Shown piece by piece: positions 31,016-42,434 of a stretch of DNA of 64,000 nucleotides. The stretch spans positions 61,764,279-61,828,278 of the forward strand of contig CM042034.1 of NCBI GenBank assembly GCA_023525975.1, read 5' to 3'. The notes under the pieces were generated by a model. The model was not told the DNA's origin and searched no databases. It saw nothing but the letters and a program-made list of their open reading frames with translations. The stretch's first letter is position 1; each line of letters starts with the position of its first letter. Source of the DNA: Smallanthus sonchifolius. Taxonomy: Eukaryota > Streptophyta > Magnoliopsida > Asterales > Asteraceae. A program made the translations under genes and the position numbers.

Positions 31016-32716
31016 GGGGGAAGTGAATATGGTGCTGTTATGTATCTAAGTTGTATGCGAAACTTATCAAAACTACGCCGTTTTGATTAAAATCAATTAC
31101 AAATTTATTCAAATCACCTAATTCATGAAATCATTAAAATGTATTTTTATGTTTCGGTTGAGCTTAATTGAGCTTGTGTCAGGCAAGATACAATCATGCA
31201 CTACGGGGGAGGGACCAAATAGAGGATGATGTGACATCACACTTCATGAATGCAATTGAAGTTGGGTTACTTATAAATTTTGTATTAATTTTAATTGAAA
31301 TCATACAAGTTTTCTATACTTTAATTTTGCAAAATTTTTTTTTTTTAAAAATTGGTCATTAAAGGAGTCATGTATTGTACTAGTTTTATGATAGTTATTT
31401 GTTGGAAATTCTCTGTTTATTAAAAGATATTAAGCACTCCTTCATGTAATAGAGATACACACGTAAATGTTATTTTTAAACACATATGTGGTGGTGATTA
31501 GACAAAAAGCTGGAGTAATTGTAAACATACATATTTGATGATACCAAAAAGTGAATATAAAATAAAGGTGCATCTTCATTATAGTCGGACATACTCTCTC
31601 GTTAACTTAATTTTTATCATATAACCACACTTGGTATCATGATGAAGCTTCTTGAATCATATGTGAAGGTCATCTTTATATGTTGTCGTTTTGATTAAAA
31701 TCAATTACAAGTTTGTTCAAATCTTTTTATTTTAGTATTCTTCATGTTGTACAACCTTGCGTCTTTGATTTGATCGAGTTTTTTTCTTTCATGTGGATAC
31801 ATCATGTATGAATTAAAGGTGTATTAAATTAAGGATTATTGAATTTTAATAATCTCACCTTTTACCAATTGGTCAATAATAATCCCAACTGAGAATATTC
31901 TTATCACCGTTCTCTACTTTCAAACTATTTTTTTACATTGGACCCCCCGTTAAAAAAACTTAACGCCGTTAGAGTTTATATGACATGGACATCTGCAAAC
32001 CGCCGGAAAGTCGAGCAAAGCTAGCAGTGGTCTCGTGGTGGCTTTTGAAATTGGCTCTGGTGGTGTTTAACTGGTCTCGTGAGTCCGGAAAGTCCAAACA
32101 GAGACAACGGTGGTGTTTAACGAGACCAGTTAAACACCACCAAAGCCAATTTCAAAGTCAACACGAGACCACTGCTAGTTTGGCTCGACTTTCCGGCGGT
32201 TTACAGATGTCCACGTCATATAAACTCTAACGGCGTTAAGTTTTTTTAACGGGGTCCAATGTAAAAAAATAGTTTAAAAGTAGGGACCGGTGGTAAGAAT
32301 ATTTTCAGTTAAGATTATTATTGGCCAATTCATAAAAAGTGAGATTATTAAAATCCAATAATCCTTAAATTAATAAATATAACCGGATGAGTGAGTGAAT
32401 CAGGCGAGAATTGCCATTAATCCTTAGAAAGAAATTTTTTTTAATAGTTTAATATAACTTGAAATCATCATACATAAAATAATTTAATGAGAAACAACAA
32501 TTAAATAAGTAACTCAATTATTTTATTGCGAAAATTTTGGTGAAGCTATGGAATCAACGTAGATATAGTGATTCTTGTTAAATGAGTTAAACGATATTTA
32601 ACTTTCAATTGGAAAGTGTTTTTAATTCAATGGGTTTTATGAAATTTTTAATTAAAACGACGTCGTTTTTATGTGTTTTACATATAAGTTAGATATCTAA
32701 CAACATAATATTCACT

Positions 32717-32720
<4 letters not shown>
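31016..32720. mobile_element. TIR element between TA tracts, Micron-like, carrying a nested MITE
   Basis: The left arm from 31016 and the right arm reversed from 32720 align over about 80 bases (AAGTGAATAT, TGTTA, TATCTAA, then the CGTTTT.ATTAAAA block). The left end abuts GTGTATATATATATA and the right end a long (AT)n run. It has no coding capacity. A MITE (31831-32366) sits inside. An internal copy of the CGTTTTGATTAAAATCAATTAC stretch recurs near 31686. Confidence 0.68.
31831..32366. mobile_element. Foldback MITE nested in the Micron-like element
   Basis: The two halves are nearly complete inverse copies. The ends AAGGATTATTG...TTTTAATAATCTCAC pair with the right end. The match continues through TTAACGCCGTTAGAGTTTATATGAC and further arms to near the centre. 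Flanking aaatt (31826-31830 and 32367-32371) is a possible five-base duplication. An 81-codon frame at 31985 is an artefact of the palindrome. Confidence 0.85.

Positions 32721-32772
<52 letters not shown>
32721..32772. repeat. (AT)n microsatellite
   Basis: About 26 uninterrupted AT units beside the Micron-like element. Confidence 0.96.
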
Positions 32773-32774
<2 letters not shown>

Positions 32775-33339
32775 TCTCGTAATTTGTATTATATTTATAT
32801 TTAAAAAAAATAAAATTAATTGTATACTTTTTTTTTGTGAAGTAGTGACTTAGGTTTTTGTTTTTCTGATTTTTTTTTCTTTTTGAGCTTTTCTGTTTTC
32901 TTTTTCGATTTTTCTAATTATTGCGTCTGTATTTGCGTTCAAAATTTTTTGGCGCTATATTTTTAAGTTTTACAATGGAGTGATTACGGCGAAGTATATT
33001 TTAAGGTTTTATGACGGGGTGACAGCTGTTGCGACATGTTTTTATACATGTGGTATTTTTAGGGTTTTACAAAGGAGTGACAGGCATTGTTGCAAATTAG
33101 CCGAACCGATAACTATTAAATTCTCGCGTGCATAACTTTGTGAGTGACACTGATTTTCTTTTTCTTTTGATTCACCCTTCATACTATATGAAATTTCCCC
33201 TTTTAACCCGTTTGTTTTTCTAATAATTCCGTTTTTCTTTAATAGATTTAGTTTGTTGTCTTTTTATAAAAAAATTAAATGCACGAATGTTTTTAGTTTT
33301 TTTGTGAACGTCCCGATATAATATTTTGTATTAAAAAGC
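32773..33339. other. AT-rich spacer
   Basis: T-rich, with no coding sequence or clear element ends. Short direct repeats (GGTTTTAC/TGACGGGGTGACAG type) occur near 32965-33080. Confidence 0.5.
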
Positions 33340-33775
33340 GATTATAACCGACCTACCGTGATGAACCGAACCGATTATGAATGAGAAATACCATTTCCAG
33401 CATTGGTATCGGTATTCGATTTTATGGTTTTTGACGAGTCTAGGCGATAACGACCAAACTAAAGTTGTAGCGAGTGCGACTATTATTGCAGTATCATGCC
33501 AAACCGAACCGATTATGAGCGAACATCATCGCTGCCGACATTAATATTATCGGGATCGGAATCATTATTCACTTTTATGGTTTCTGATAGCGATGATGAC
33601 CAAACTCAAGTCGTATCGAGTGCGGTTACCATTGCAATACCGTGCATAACTGATCCGACTATGTGACGAACATCAATGTTGCCGGCATTGGTGTTATCAG
33701 AACCGGTATTCGCTTTATTGTTATTCACTTTTATGGTTTTCGATGAGCTGAGCCGACAACGACCAGTGCCACGCC
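33340..33775. repeat. Tandem repeat, three diverged copies of about 140 bases
   Basis: Copies begin near AACCGAACCGATTATGA (33364), AACCGAACCGATTATGAG (33502) and AACTGATCCGACTATG (33648). Each continues through a ...CAGCATTGGTATCGG... variant, ...CACTTTTATGGTTT... and ...CGACCAAACT.... Confidence 0.8.
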
Positions 33776-34089
33776 ACGTATCGCGGGGAAGAAACGACTA
33801 AACTTCCGCCGCGTAGTGTAAACCTTTTTATAAACGAAACTTAACGGGCGGGTTGACCCAACTAGTTATAATAATTTCAAAATGCTTTCTCTTGTTTGCC
33901 TTAATGGAACAAAGAACCAACTTCGTAGGCGTTAAAAGACTTGTTAGCAAAGGAAAAAAAGAAAAGTGTGTGTAGTGGTGGGGGACTTGGAGGGGATAGG
34001 GGGAGGCCCCCAAAACTATTTGGCTGAAATATCATTTTCGTTTGACCAAATTCCATGAAAGGGATCCGTTGTAAACATTGGACCTTGTG
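33776..34089. other. Spacer without recognised features
   Basis: No gene is seen. A purine-rich stretch (about 33940-34010) gives chance open frames on the minus strand. Confidence 0.5.
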
Positions 34090-34097
34090 GTTAACAT

Positions 34098-34967
34098 TAG
34101 GACTGAGCATGGTGTGGTTCGGTGCGGTTATGACCATTTCCATAACCAAAACCGAATGCTTCGGTTAATGGAAAGTCCAAACCGAAACCGAAACCAATTA
34201 GTCGGTTATGAGTGGTTCGGTTAACCACAGTTAAAGATCGGTTACGGTTAATTTCGGTTATTTAACCATTGATTTAACTTGGCTTTTTATACCACCAAAA
34301 TTTAAAGCCTTTTCTTGCTTGGTTATCATGTTCTTTTTTCTTTTATGGGTGAAACATGATGATAATTTTAGTGATAGTGCTGCATACCTAAAGAATAAAG
34401 AACCCCAACAGTAAGAGATTTTGATATTAAATGGTATTATTAACAATTTGTTTAGCCTCATAACAACTTGTCAGCTATTAAAAGTTTAAAACCAAAATGT
34501 ACAACAAAACAACTGCTAACCTATATTACTTACTAAAAAGGAAAGAAAAAAGAATTAACAATTCTGATTTAAGGCTTGCACAACATAACTGTAAATCAAC
34601 TTGCTACTCTTCCTTTATCTACTTTTCTCTTTCTTGTTAGTACAACTTAATACCTTCAATTCAATCCAAGTTAAAGGTTAAGAAATTTGTCTGCATTCAA
34701 AGCACCATGTTGCAACCAACACACCTTTTAAGCTAAATTAGACCTATGGTTAATCTTGGATAAAGCTAGATTTTCATAAATAATGTTTCAAGTTCGGTTC
34801 GGTTCGGTTAAATCGGTTAACTAAAGCTTCATAACCGTAACCATAACCGATGGGTCGGTTAACCAAAGTTTCATAACCATAACCATCGGTTATGTCGGTT
34901 AAAATCAGTTCGGTTATATTGGTTATGATTAAGTTATCCGTTATGGCGGTTAATTTGCTCAACCCTA
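34098..34967. mobile_element. Non-autonomous hAT element
   Basis: The perfect eight-base target duplication gttaacat (34090-34097 and 34968-34975) surrounds ends TAGGACTGAGCA and, reversed, TAGGGTTGAGCA. CGGTTA / TAACCG motifs repeat densely in both subterminal regions. There is no transposase frame. The ends differ from those of the complete hAT element here, so another source mobilised it. Confidence 0.92.
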
Positions 34968-34975
34968 GTTAACAT

Positions 34976-36520
34976 GTCTCGACATTTTATGATATTTGGT
35001 CAGCGTGTTCCCATTGGTTGTAAAAATCTCGGTGTTTCGTCAACATTATTTATTTATATTTGCCACGTATGTTTACATACACCCTCTCAATATAAATTTC
35101 CAAACCCTAATTTATAAAAATCCATATTATAATAAAAAATTAAATTTTGTGTCACTTGTCAACACCATATTAATTCTCACATCCATTTTCCCTCAAAAAT
35201 CATATTTACATCCTCCATAAAGTATTTTCATATTTAGCTCATTTAATAAGTCTTGATATTTATAAATATATGTATATAGATATAAATAAATATATATATA
35301 TATATAGATATGTGTATATATATATACATGTCAATATTATTTGTATTCCCAGTGATATTACAAAACATTTTGACTGAGCTTATAGTGCATAAATCTCAAT
35401 TATACAAATACTTGAAAATGTTGCTTAGTGTGTGACGATTTGGGATCATATCAATAGTAACATTGTTATATGTTAATCCTTGGGCATATTGATCCAACAG
35501 TTATCAATACTCTAAGACTAAGTAGATAGTCAAACAAAGCAGCTGCACAAAATCCAAATCACTAGCCTTGAACCATAAGGTTTATCCAAAACAGGTATAA
35601 AGATTCATATGGGATATGAACATAAAGGAAAGAGTCCTATGAACAAATAACGATAGGATGTTATGAACCCCTATACGAAATAGTTTCGTTTACTGCCTTG
35701 ATAAATAATTCAAACTTATAAATAAGATTGAAACTGTTCATAACCATAATATAACTGATTCTTGAACAAGAAACAAATGTTGTTTAAAGTTCTGAATAAA
35801 TACTATTATTCAATTGCATAGACATAAAATTTCATATACAGACAAGGATTAGATCCTAGAAATATATGTATATATATACATATATATATATATTTATCAT
35901 AAACAAAAGATGTGATTGTTTACAATTGATAAATATATATATATATATATATGTTTATCATAAACAAAAGATGAGATCTTTTTCAATTGATAAGTATGTG
36001 AAAGAAAAGATGAGATGTTTTACAACAGAAACTAAGGATCATCCGATGAAAGAATGAGATTCTTTAGTTAAATCATTTGATGATGATCCACACACACAAT
36101 CCATTTTATGACAAATAATAATTTGATCAGACTACACATGAATGAGATTCATCCAGATGTAGAAGTTGTTTTGAAACAACAAATGGATCGTTAATACTAG
36201 AAGCCAAACAGATTATCAAAGGTTGATAAAATAGGAATTGGATTCCAAGCTTCCAAGTAAATAGATTACAAGTTTTTGAACAGTTGAATGAACTAATCAA
36301 AACAAACATGTATTATGAATACTGGAATGTTCTTGTAATAAATTAGCTTCAAGAAAAGTATAGAAGTCTGGATATATCTAAGACCAATGAATCATTGAAA
36401 CTGATACGATCATTTCAAATAAGATTCAATATGATAGATGCAAACGCCAGTGGGAGTAAATACCTACAACAATAAAAATGTGTATGAGACACATTAATAA
36501 GAGGAGTGCATAGTGATACA
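34976..36520. other. AT-rich DNA with short TA tracts and a 60-base repeat
   Basis: No gene is seen. TA-rich runs occur at 35285-35335 and 35865-35960. At 35880-36030 a roughly 60-base unit (ATCATAAACAAAAGATG ... CAATTGATAA) is repeated two to three times. Confidence 0.6.
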
Positions 36521-36525
36521 CAAAA

Positions 36526-36769
36526 TGTCACACCTGTAACACAGGACAGTTATCTAACTAGAGTAGTACCTCCAATAGATATGTTCCTAGGTAAGAGCGA
36601 CGGGTCTAGGAGAGATTTACACACCGCTCTTTCCTAGACAGAACATTCCGTTTGTTAGATAACTACATACTAGTCAGAAGGTCGCCTTCTACTTACTGTG
36701 ATGTTTGATATCAAAGACACACAGCGGAAGACTAAATCATAACTTCTATTAAATATAAAAAACATTGTT
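36526..36769 (-). repeat. 3' LTR of element 4, U5 part
   Basis: It begins TGTCACACCTGTAACACAGG, which pairs with the other terminus GGTGTTACA at 48718. GCGGAAG lies at 36724-36730. It is homologous, on the opposite strand, to 28400-28555. The last bases ttgtt (36765-36769) are duplicated at 47565-47569 across element 2. Confidence 0.8.
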
Positions 36770-38373
36770 TGTCACACCCCCAAATTTCACTAACGGAGTT
36801 TTACCGTTTGAAAGGTGACACACCAAGATCTCAGTCATTAGTTACATCAAATGACACTATATGAGACTTGAAATGTCATAACATAAAAGTTCAGAGTTAA
36901 TGTGGAAGCGTAAACGTTAAAATGAAGTAAAAAATAATTACACGCAACGAGCGTCAATTAATGTAATTAAATAAATTATTTAAAATATTCGAAATGAATG
37001 ATATGACAGTAGGACTCCATGCATGTCCTAAGTACGCAACCTGTGCCAAAGCGACCTGAGAAACATGTAAGAAAAAGTGTCAACACGAGGTTGGTGAGTT
37101 CACAGGTTTCAAGTTTGCAATAAGAGAGTGTTTGCCAGATTATGTACATTCAATATGCATATCTATAGGTTGATAGCCTATGTTCATGTCTTACTAAAGC
37201 GCTCGCAACTGAAGCTGACTGTTTGTGTTGGTATGCCTCCTGCCAGGTCTATCAACTCTGGCAAATGTGAGTAGGCTAACATTTCACCCGTTCGACCTCC
37301 AATCGAGTTAGCGCGACTAACGCGAGTGGGGCTTGTCAAACCTAGTAGTACTACTAAACATTACCTCGCTAAGATCCATATTAACGGTTCGATGTATGAT
37401 GAGGACTTTCTGTGATAGTGTGTCATGCTTAGCCTCAACAGTAATAACATATGAATTTCAATAATCTAAAATAGTTGTGTCATGTTTTCTCCCCCAACGG
37501 GAAAAACATGTAAAATAATGTTTGTCTGCGTACCTGTTTCTCCCCCACGGGGAAAACAAGTAAAAGTATGATAGTTTGTGTGCATGTTTCTCCCCCAACA
37601 GGAAAACGAGTAAAAAGGGGCCGTGAAACTCACCTGAGTTTGAGTAGTGGCTTGGATCACACAAGGATGAGTTAGGTGCACTAGTTTTAGCCTGCACGGC
37701 TTACGTATGCCCTAGAATTACAAATATAACAGTTAGGGACATAATGGGATTTGTGACGACGACAAGGAAGATTGAATGTCCTAACATACTTAGATTTACG
37801 AGGAGACGAACGTGTCTACGGGAATAAGGATTTCTTAATAAATAATTGGAATGAGTATTTCGTGTCGAACGTTTCCAATTTCGAATAATATTAATAAATA
37901 TGTTCGTACGTTTGCCATTTAAAATGGTTAGGAAAATAATATAACTATACATATTATTTTTAAGTTCGTAGGTTTAACCAAATAATCTTTTGTGTGTCAA
38001 AAATAATAAATATATTATTTTTAATCGATGATGAAAACCGAGGGTAAATAATATAAATAATTATACTATTTATTTATTTGAAACGTTTCAAAAGGTTTAT
38101 AAACGTGGTAAAAATAATATAAAAATATATTCTTTTTAATTGAGATCATGGGGTTGAAAATAATGTAAATATATCATTTTATACGAAGTCGCGGTTTGAA
38201 AACAATATAGATATATTATTATAAAAATGAGAATAATAATAAAAATAGGTTATAATTTCATACTCGAGCCTTCGGGCGGTCTCCGGAGTTAAAACACATT
38301 AATATATTATTATAATAATATTGGAATAGGTTTTTATAAATTTAATATAATGAAAATGCCCTAAAAAAAATAA

Positions 38374-38440
38374 CGCAGGAGACCGGACTCGAACCCGGGT
38401 CTCCTGCCTACAAGTCCAATGTCTTAACCATCATGCCCGC
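38374..38440 (-). other. tRNA-like module in 3' LTR of element 2
   Basis: The minus strand has an A-box-like TGGTTAAGACATTGG and a perfect box B GGTTCGAGTCC. The box B arm sits in a ten-base perfect stem (GCAGGAGACC / GGTCTCCTGC, 38375-38384 and 38398-38407). The acceptor ends do not pair, so it is tRNA-derived, not a tRNA. Confidence 0.6.
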
Positions 38441-39298
38441 TAGGGTTTCGCATTATGAAACCGGATTCAAAAGCTTTTAACACAAATCTCTCCTGTGTTC
38501 TTCCCTCCCATGCGAATCCGATCCAAACTCCCTCCCCAAACCACTGAATCTGATCGTGATTAAGCCAAATAACAGAGGGGATTTGTTCATTAGTGGTGTG
38601 CGAATGTGTGGGTGGTTTTAATTGTAAAATTACAGAGTTTAAGTTTGTTAATTTCTTGATCGAAATCCCGAAACCCTAGGTTCATGAACCCAGATTCGAA
38701 TTTGTTTGATTTAATGATAAAAGTGATTGGGATCATAGGGCTTTTACTGATTTGAACATTGCGAAACTACTGATATAAATTAATTTGATTGAGGTCGTGT
38801 CTAGATCAGGGTTCGATTAAAACCGACTATGTGATGAACCCTAGATCTTGATTATGATCGATTCAATGTTGTGAGCCCTGAAAATGATAGGGTTTTCAAT
38901 CAATAGGCTAAAAGGAAACTAAGAGTATGTTCAATTACCAGAATGGATGTCCAATTGATAGTGCACGACTAAAACACAGTCGCGATAACGATGGGTTGGT
39001 CCCCGACCTCCCCTGCTGCATCTCCGACGAGATTGATGTGTGCAAAAGCTTGAGTGGAGTTCGAATGAGGTGTGCAGACGTTCAATTGGTGAATTGGTAT
39101 ACGAATTTGGTGAATCAGATGGTTTTCACTCACTATGTCGACGGTTAGAACTTTAATACACATAATTTGGTTTAATTTACGCATAATGGTGGTGTTAATT
39201 GCTCAATGATGGTCGTTTATTGCATTGAAGTGTCTAGCAGTTATCAATTCAAACAGAAAACGATTATACAAAACGAATTTGGTTCAAAAGCTCATGGT

Positions 39299-39487
39299 TT
39301 GACTTTCAGAAGTCAACAGAAATCAAATTTAGAATAATTGCACATTTAGTCCTTGTAGTTTCCAGTTTTTAGGTTTAGGAATTGGCAGGAATAGTCCTTG
39401 TGGTTAGAATTGAGTTAAGAAGCAAGGTTAGTTGACTTTCAAAAGTCAACAGGGACACAAATGTTCAATTTTGACTTTAAAAGTCAA
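39299..39487. repeat. Palindromes with paired W-boxes in LTR 2
   Basis: TTGACTTT...AAAGTCAA occurs three times (39299-39316, 39432-39449, 39471-39487). Each is a head-to-head pair of TTGAC, the core bound by WRKY factors. Equivalent copies lie in the 5' LTR near 47155-47340. They are in the outer U3 side of the LTR. Confidence 0.85.
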
Positions 39488-39799
39488 TTAGAATTGGGTT
39501 AGGGATAATGACACAACTAGTCCCTCTAGTTTTAGTTTAATATTTGACAGAATTAGACCCTTGAGTTAGAGATAGGGTTAAGTAAGTTGAGATTTAACTG
39601 GATTATGATAACAGAGTTAATTGGAAAAGTCCGGATTGTCACATCATACCTTAGTTGAAAGAATTTTTGTCCCGAAAATTAAAATAAAGAAAAAAAATTT
39701 CTAGTTGACACATCATCCCCTAGTTAAAAGAATTTTCATCCCGAAAATTAAAATAAAGAAAAAACGTTTTTTCTAGTTGTCCCGAAAATTATAATAGTA

Positions 39800-40136
39800 C
39801 CTTAAGAGTTTGACATGGATTGCTTGAATAGATGAGGATACTTGAGCATCATCTGATCATCGCGCTCCCATGTGAATTCCGGTCCGTGTTTCGAGTTCCA
39901 ACGAACTCTGACAATAGGGATTTTACTGTGTTTCAGCGTTTGATTTCCCTATCCATGATTTCTATCGGTTCTTCAATGAACCGTAGTTGTTCATCGATAT
40001 GCAGTTCCTCAAGAGGAACCGCGAGTGTCTCGTATGCTAGAAATTTCTTCAAGTTCGAGACATGAAAGACATCGTGTACACCACTAAGTCCTTCAGGAAG
40101 GTCCAGTTGGTACGTTACTGGGCCAATTCTTTTCAC
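39800..40136 (-). pseudogene. Integrase C-terminus and chromodomain, element 2
   Basis: MKRIGPVTYQLDLPEGLSG and DVFHVSNLKKFL are the conserved integrase tail of chromoviruses. The region RFIEEPIEIMD, with RWNSKHGPEFTWE in another frame (about 39800-39930), is a group II-type chromodomain used for targeting. A frameshift near 39932 separates the two. Confidence 0.8.
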
Positions 40137-40175
40137 TATCTTGAACGATCCAACGTAACGAGGATTCCGTTTGCC

Positions 40176-41171
40176 TCATTTCCCGAAGCGGATTACCCCT
40201 TTCCAAGGTGAGACTTTTAGTATAACTATGCCGCCTACTTGAAATCCCAACGGTTTACGACGCTTATCGGCATAGCTCTTTTGGCGATCATGAGCTGCCG
40301 CCATATGGTGTCTAATTTGAACGATCTTTTCAGAGGTTTCGAATACAAGTTCAGGACCTGTAAGTTGACTATCCCCAACTTCAGCCCAACAAATAGGATA
40401 ACGGTATTTCCGTCCATATAGTGCTTCAAATGGAGCTGCCTTGATACTAGTGTGATAACTGTTGTTGTAGGAGAATTCCACCAACGGTAGGTGAGACTCC
40501 CAAGTGTTACCGAAATCAATCACACAAGCTCGTAGCATGTCCTCTAGAGTTTGAATAGTATGTTATGTCTGGCCATCAGTTTGAGGATGGTATGCTGTGC
40601 TCATATCTAGACGCGTGCCTAAAGCTTTATGTAACGACTGCTAGAAACGAGAAGTGAATCGTGCATCACGATCTGAAATGATAGAGATTAGCACCCCGTG
40701 CCGAGAGACTATTTCTTTCAAGTAAGTACGACTAAGCTTATCCATTTTGTTGGTTTCCTTGATTGCTAAGAAGTGAGCAGACTTTGTTAAACGATAAACA
40801 ATGACCCAAATGGTATCACACCCGGTAGGAGTTCGTGGTAATTTTGTGATAAAGTCCATGGACATTTGCTCCCATTTCCACATGGGAAATTCTGGTTGTT
40901 GAAGGAGACCAGAAGGCTTTTGATATTCAACTTTGACCTTTGCGCAAGTCAGGCACTTGCTCACATAGGTGGCTATATCGGCCTTCATCTTTGGCCACCA
41001 ATACAGCGCCTTTAGGTCATGGTACATCTTGTCGGAACCTGGATGAATAGAATAACGAGATTTATGAGCCTCATCCATGACTGGTTCCCTTAAGTTTCTG
41101 AATACTGGAACCCATATTCGCTCGGCGAAGTAGCGAATACCGTCAGATTTGACCTCGAGTTGTACTTCCAT
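40176..41171 (-). pseudogene. Integrase zinc finger and core, element 2
   Basis: Two frames cover it. 40641-41171 has the HHCC finger (SRYSIHPGSDKMYHDL ... CLTC), the core start TIWVIVYRLTKSAHFL (the usual Asp after VIV is Tyr) and SIISDRDARFTSRF. 40176-40538 has MLRACVIDFGNTWESHLPL and FEALYGRKYRYPICWAE. Frame breaks lie near 40540-40640. The loss of the first catalytic Asp shows it is inactive. Confidence 0.85.
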
Positions 41172-41279
41172 ACTGCGTGTGCCTTCTAGCGGTAGGTTTT
41201 CCTCTTTTAGGGCTTCAAGTTGAGCACTACGGATTTTGTCCGGTAATCTGGGGTGAATAGTAAGCTATAATGCTCGAAC

Positions 41280-41927
41280 TCATTTAGGCTTGGTTTCCTT
41301 TCGACTTAGGGCATCAGCTACAACGTTAGCTTTACCCGGATGATATCGGATCACACAGTCATAATCTTTCAAAAGCTCGACCCAACGACGTTGTCGCATT
41401 TTCAGCTCTTTCTGCTCGAAGATATGCTGAAGACTCTAGTGATCGGTGTAGATGGTGCACTTGGTACCATATAAGTAATGTGTCCATATCTTAAGTGCGA
41501 AAACTACGGCTCCCAACTCTAAGTCATGAGTGGTGTAGTTTTTCTCGTGAACCTTTAGTTGACGCGAAGCATACGTGATTACCTTTTATCGTTGCATTAA
41601 CACACAACCTAAACCCTGAATAGACGCGTCACAATACACCACAAAATCATCCGTTCCTTCCGGAAGAGCTAGAATAGGTGCACTGCAAAGTTTCTGTTTA
41701 AGATGTTGGAATGCTGACTCTTGGTTATCGCCCCAGTTATAGGCTTTACCCTTTTGAGTTAAAGTAGTGAGAGGTTGTGAAATTTTTGAAAATCCCTCGA
41801 TGAATTGATGGTAATAACCAGCCAATCCCAGAAATTGTCGCACCTCAGTCGGAGTCGTCGGTGCTGCCCAATTCTTGATGGCTTCCATCTTTGATGGGTC
41901 GACATGTATTCCTTTCTCGTTAACCAC
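41280..41927 (-). pseudogene. RT connection and RNase H, element 2
   Basis: 41586-41927 encodes EVRQFLGLAGYYHQFIEGFS and FVVYCDASIQGLGCVLMQR. RNase H then continues past a stop at about 41586 with ASRQLKVHEKNYTTHDLELGA and further stops. Confidence 0.85.
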
Positions 41928-41954
41928 ATGCCCTAGAAATTGAACTTCTCGGAT

Positions 41955-42434
41955 CTAGAACTCACACTTGGAAAACTTAGCATACAGTTGCTCCTGCTTA
42001 AGTAATTCCAAAATTAGGCGCAGATTTTCCTCATGTTCTTCCTTGTTCTTGGAATAAATGAGGATGTCGTCGATGAAAACGATGATAAACTGATCAAGGT
42101 ATGGTTTACACACACGGTTCATGAGGTCCATGAATACCGCAGGTGCGTTGGTTAATCCGAAAGGCAAGACCATAAGTTCGTAATGGCCGTAACTAGTTCT
42201 GAATGCAGTCTTTGAGATGTCCTCCTTACGGACTCTCAACTTAGAATAGAAACTTGATCCTTGGAGTTGATCGAACAGGTCATCAATGCGAGGTAAAGGA
42301 TATCGGTTCTTGATCGTCACTTTGTTTAACTCACGGTATTCGACACACATGCAGAAAGTTCCGTCCTTCTTCTTGGAGAATAGGATTGGATTTCTCCATG
42401 GCGATGGGTTAGATCTGATGAAGCCTTTATCCAA
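41955..42434 (-). pseudogene. Reverse transcriptase, element 2
   Basis: It contains CVEYRELNKVTIKNRYPLPRI, DDLFDQLQGSSFYSK, FRTSYGHYELMVLPFGLTN and the catalytic FIDDILIYSK. Compared with relatives, a segment of the first catalytic-Asp region (usually KIDLRSGYHQLRV) is deleted to SKLRV, removing an essential Asp. It ends at a stop before the connection domain. Confidence 0.88.

Larger units (their letters stand above)
36770..39712 (-). repeat. 3' LTR of element 2
   Basis: From TGTCACACCCCC to ...GTTGACACA. It contains three CCCCCAACGGGAAAA-type units (about 37488-37615), an antisense tRNA-like module (38374-38440), three TTGACTTT-palindromes (39299-39487), a GGTTGGTGAGTTC block (about 37086-37098) and an acceptor (AG at 37056-37057). 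The first 65 bases of U3 (39646-39712) are imperfectly repeated just outside the LTR (39713-39780). Confidence 0.9.

Noticed and set aside
31985..32230. 81-codon plus frame
   Set aside because: It lies across the centre of a foldback MITE, so the frame is a by-product of the palindrome.
37458..37952. Minus frames of 71-83 codons, repeated at 45311-45807
   Set aside because: They lie in the LTRs of element 2, overlap each other in two frames and show no domain. They recur only because the LTR is duplicated.
38374..38440. Functional tRNA gene
   Set aside because: The acceptor stem does not pair and the anticodon arm cannot be closed; only the T-arm region is convincing.
38969..39184. 71-codon minus frame, also at 46789-47037
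   Set aside because: Inside LTR 2 on both sides, no domain, differing ends in the two copies.
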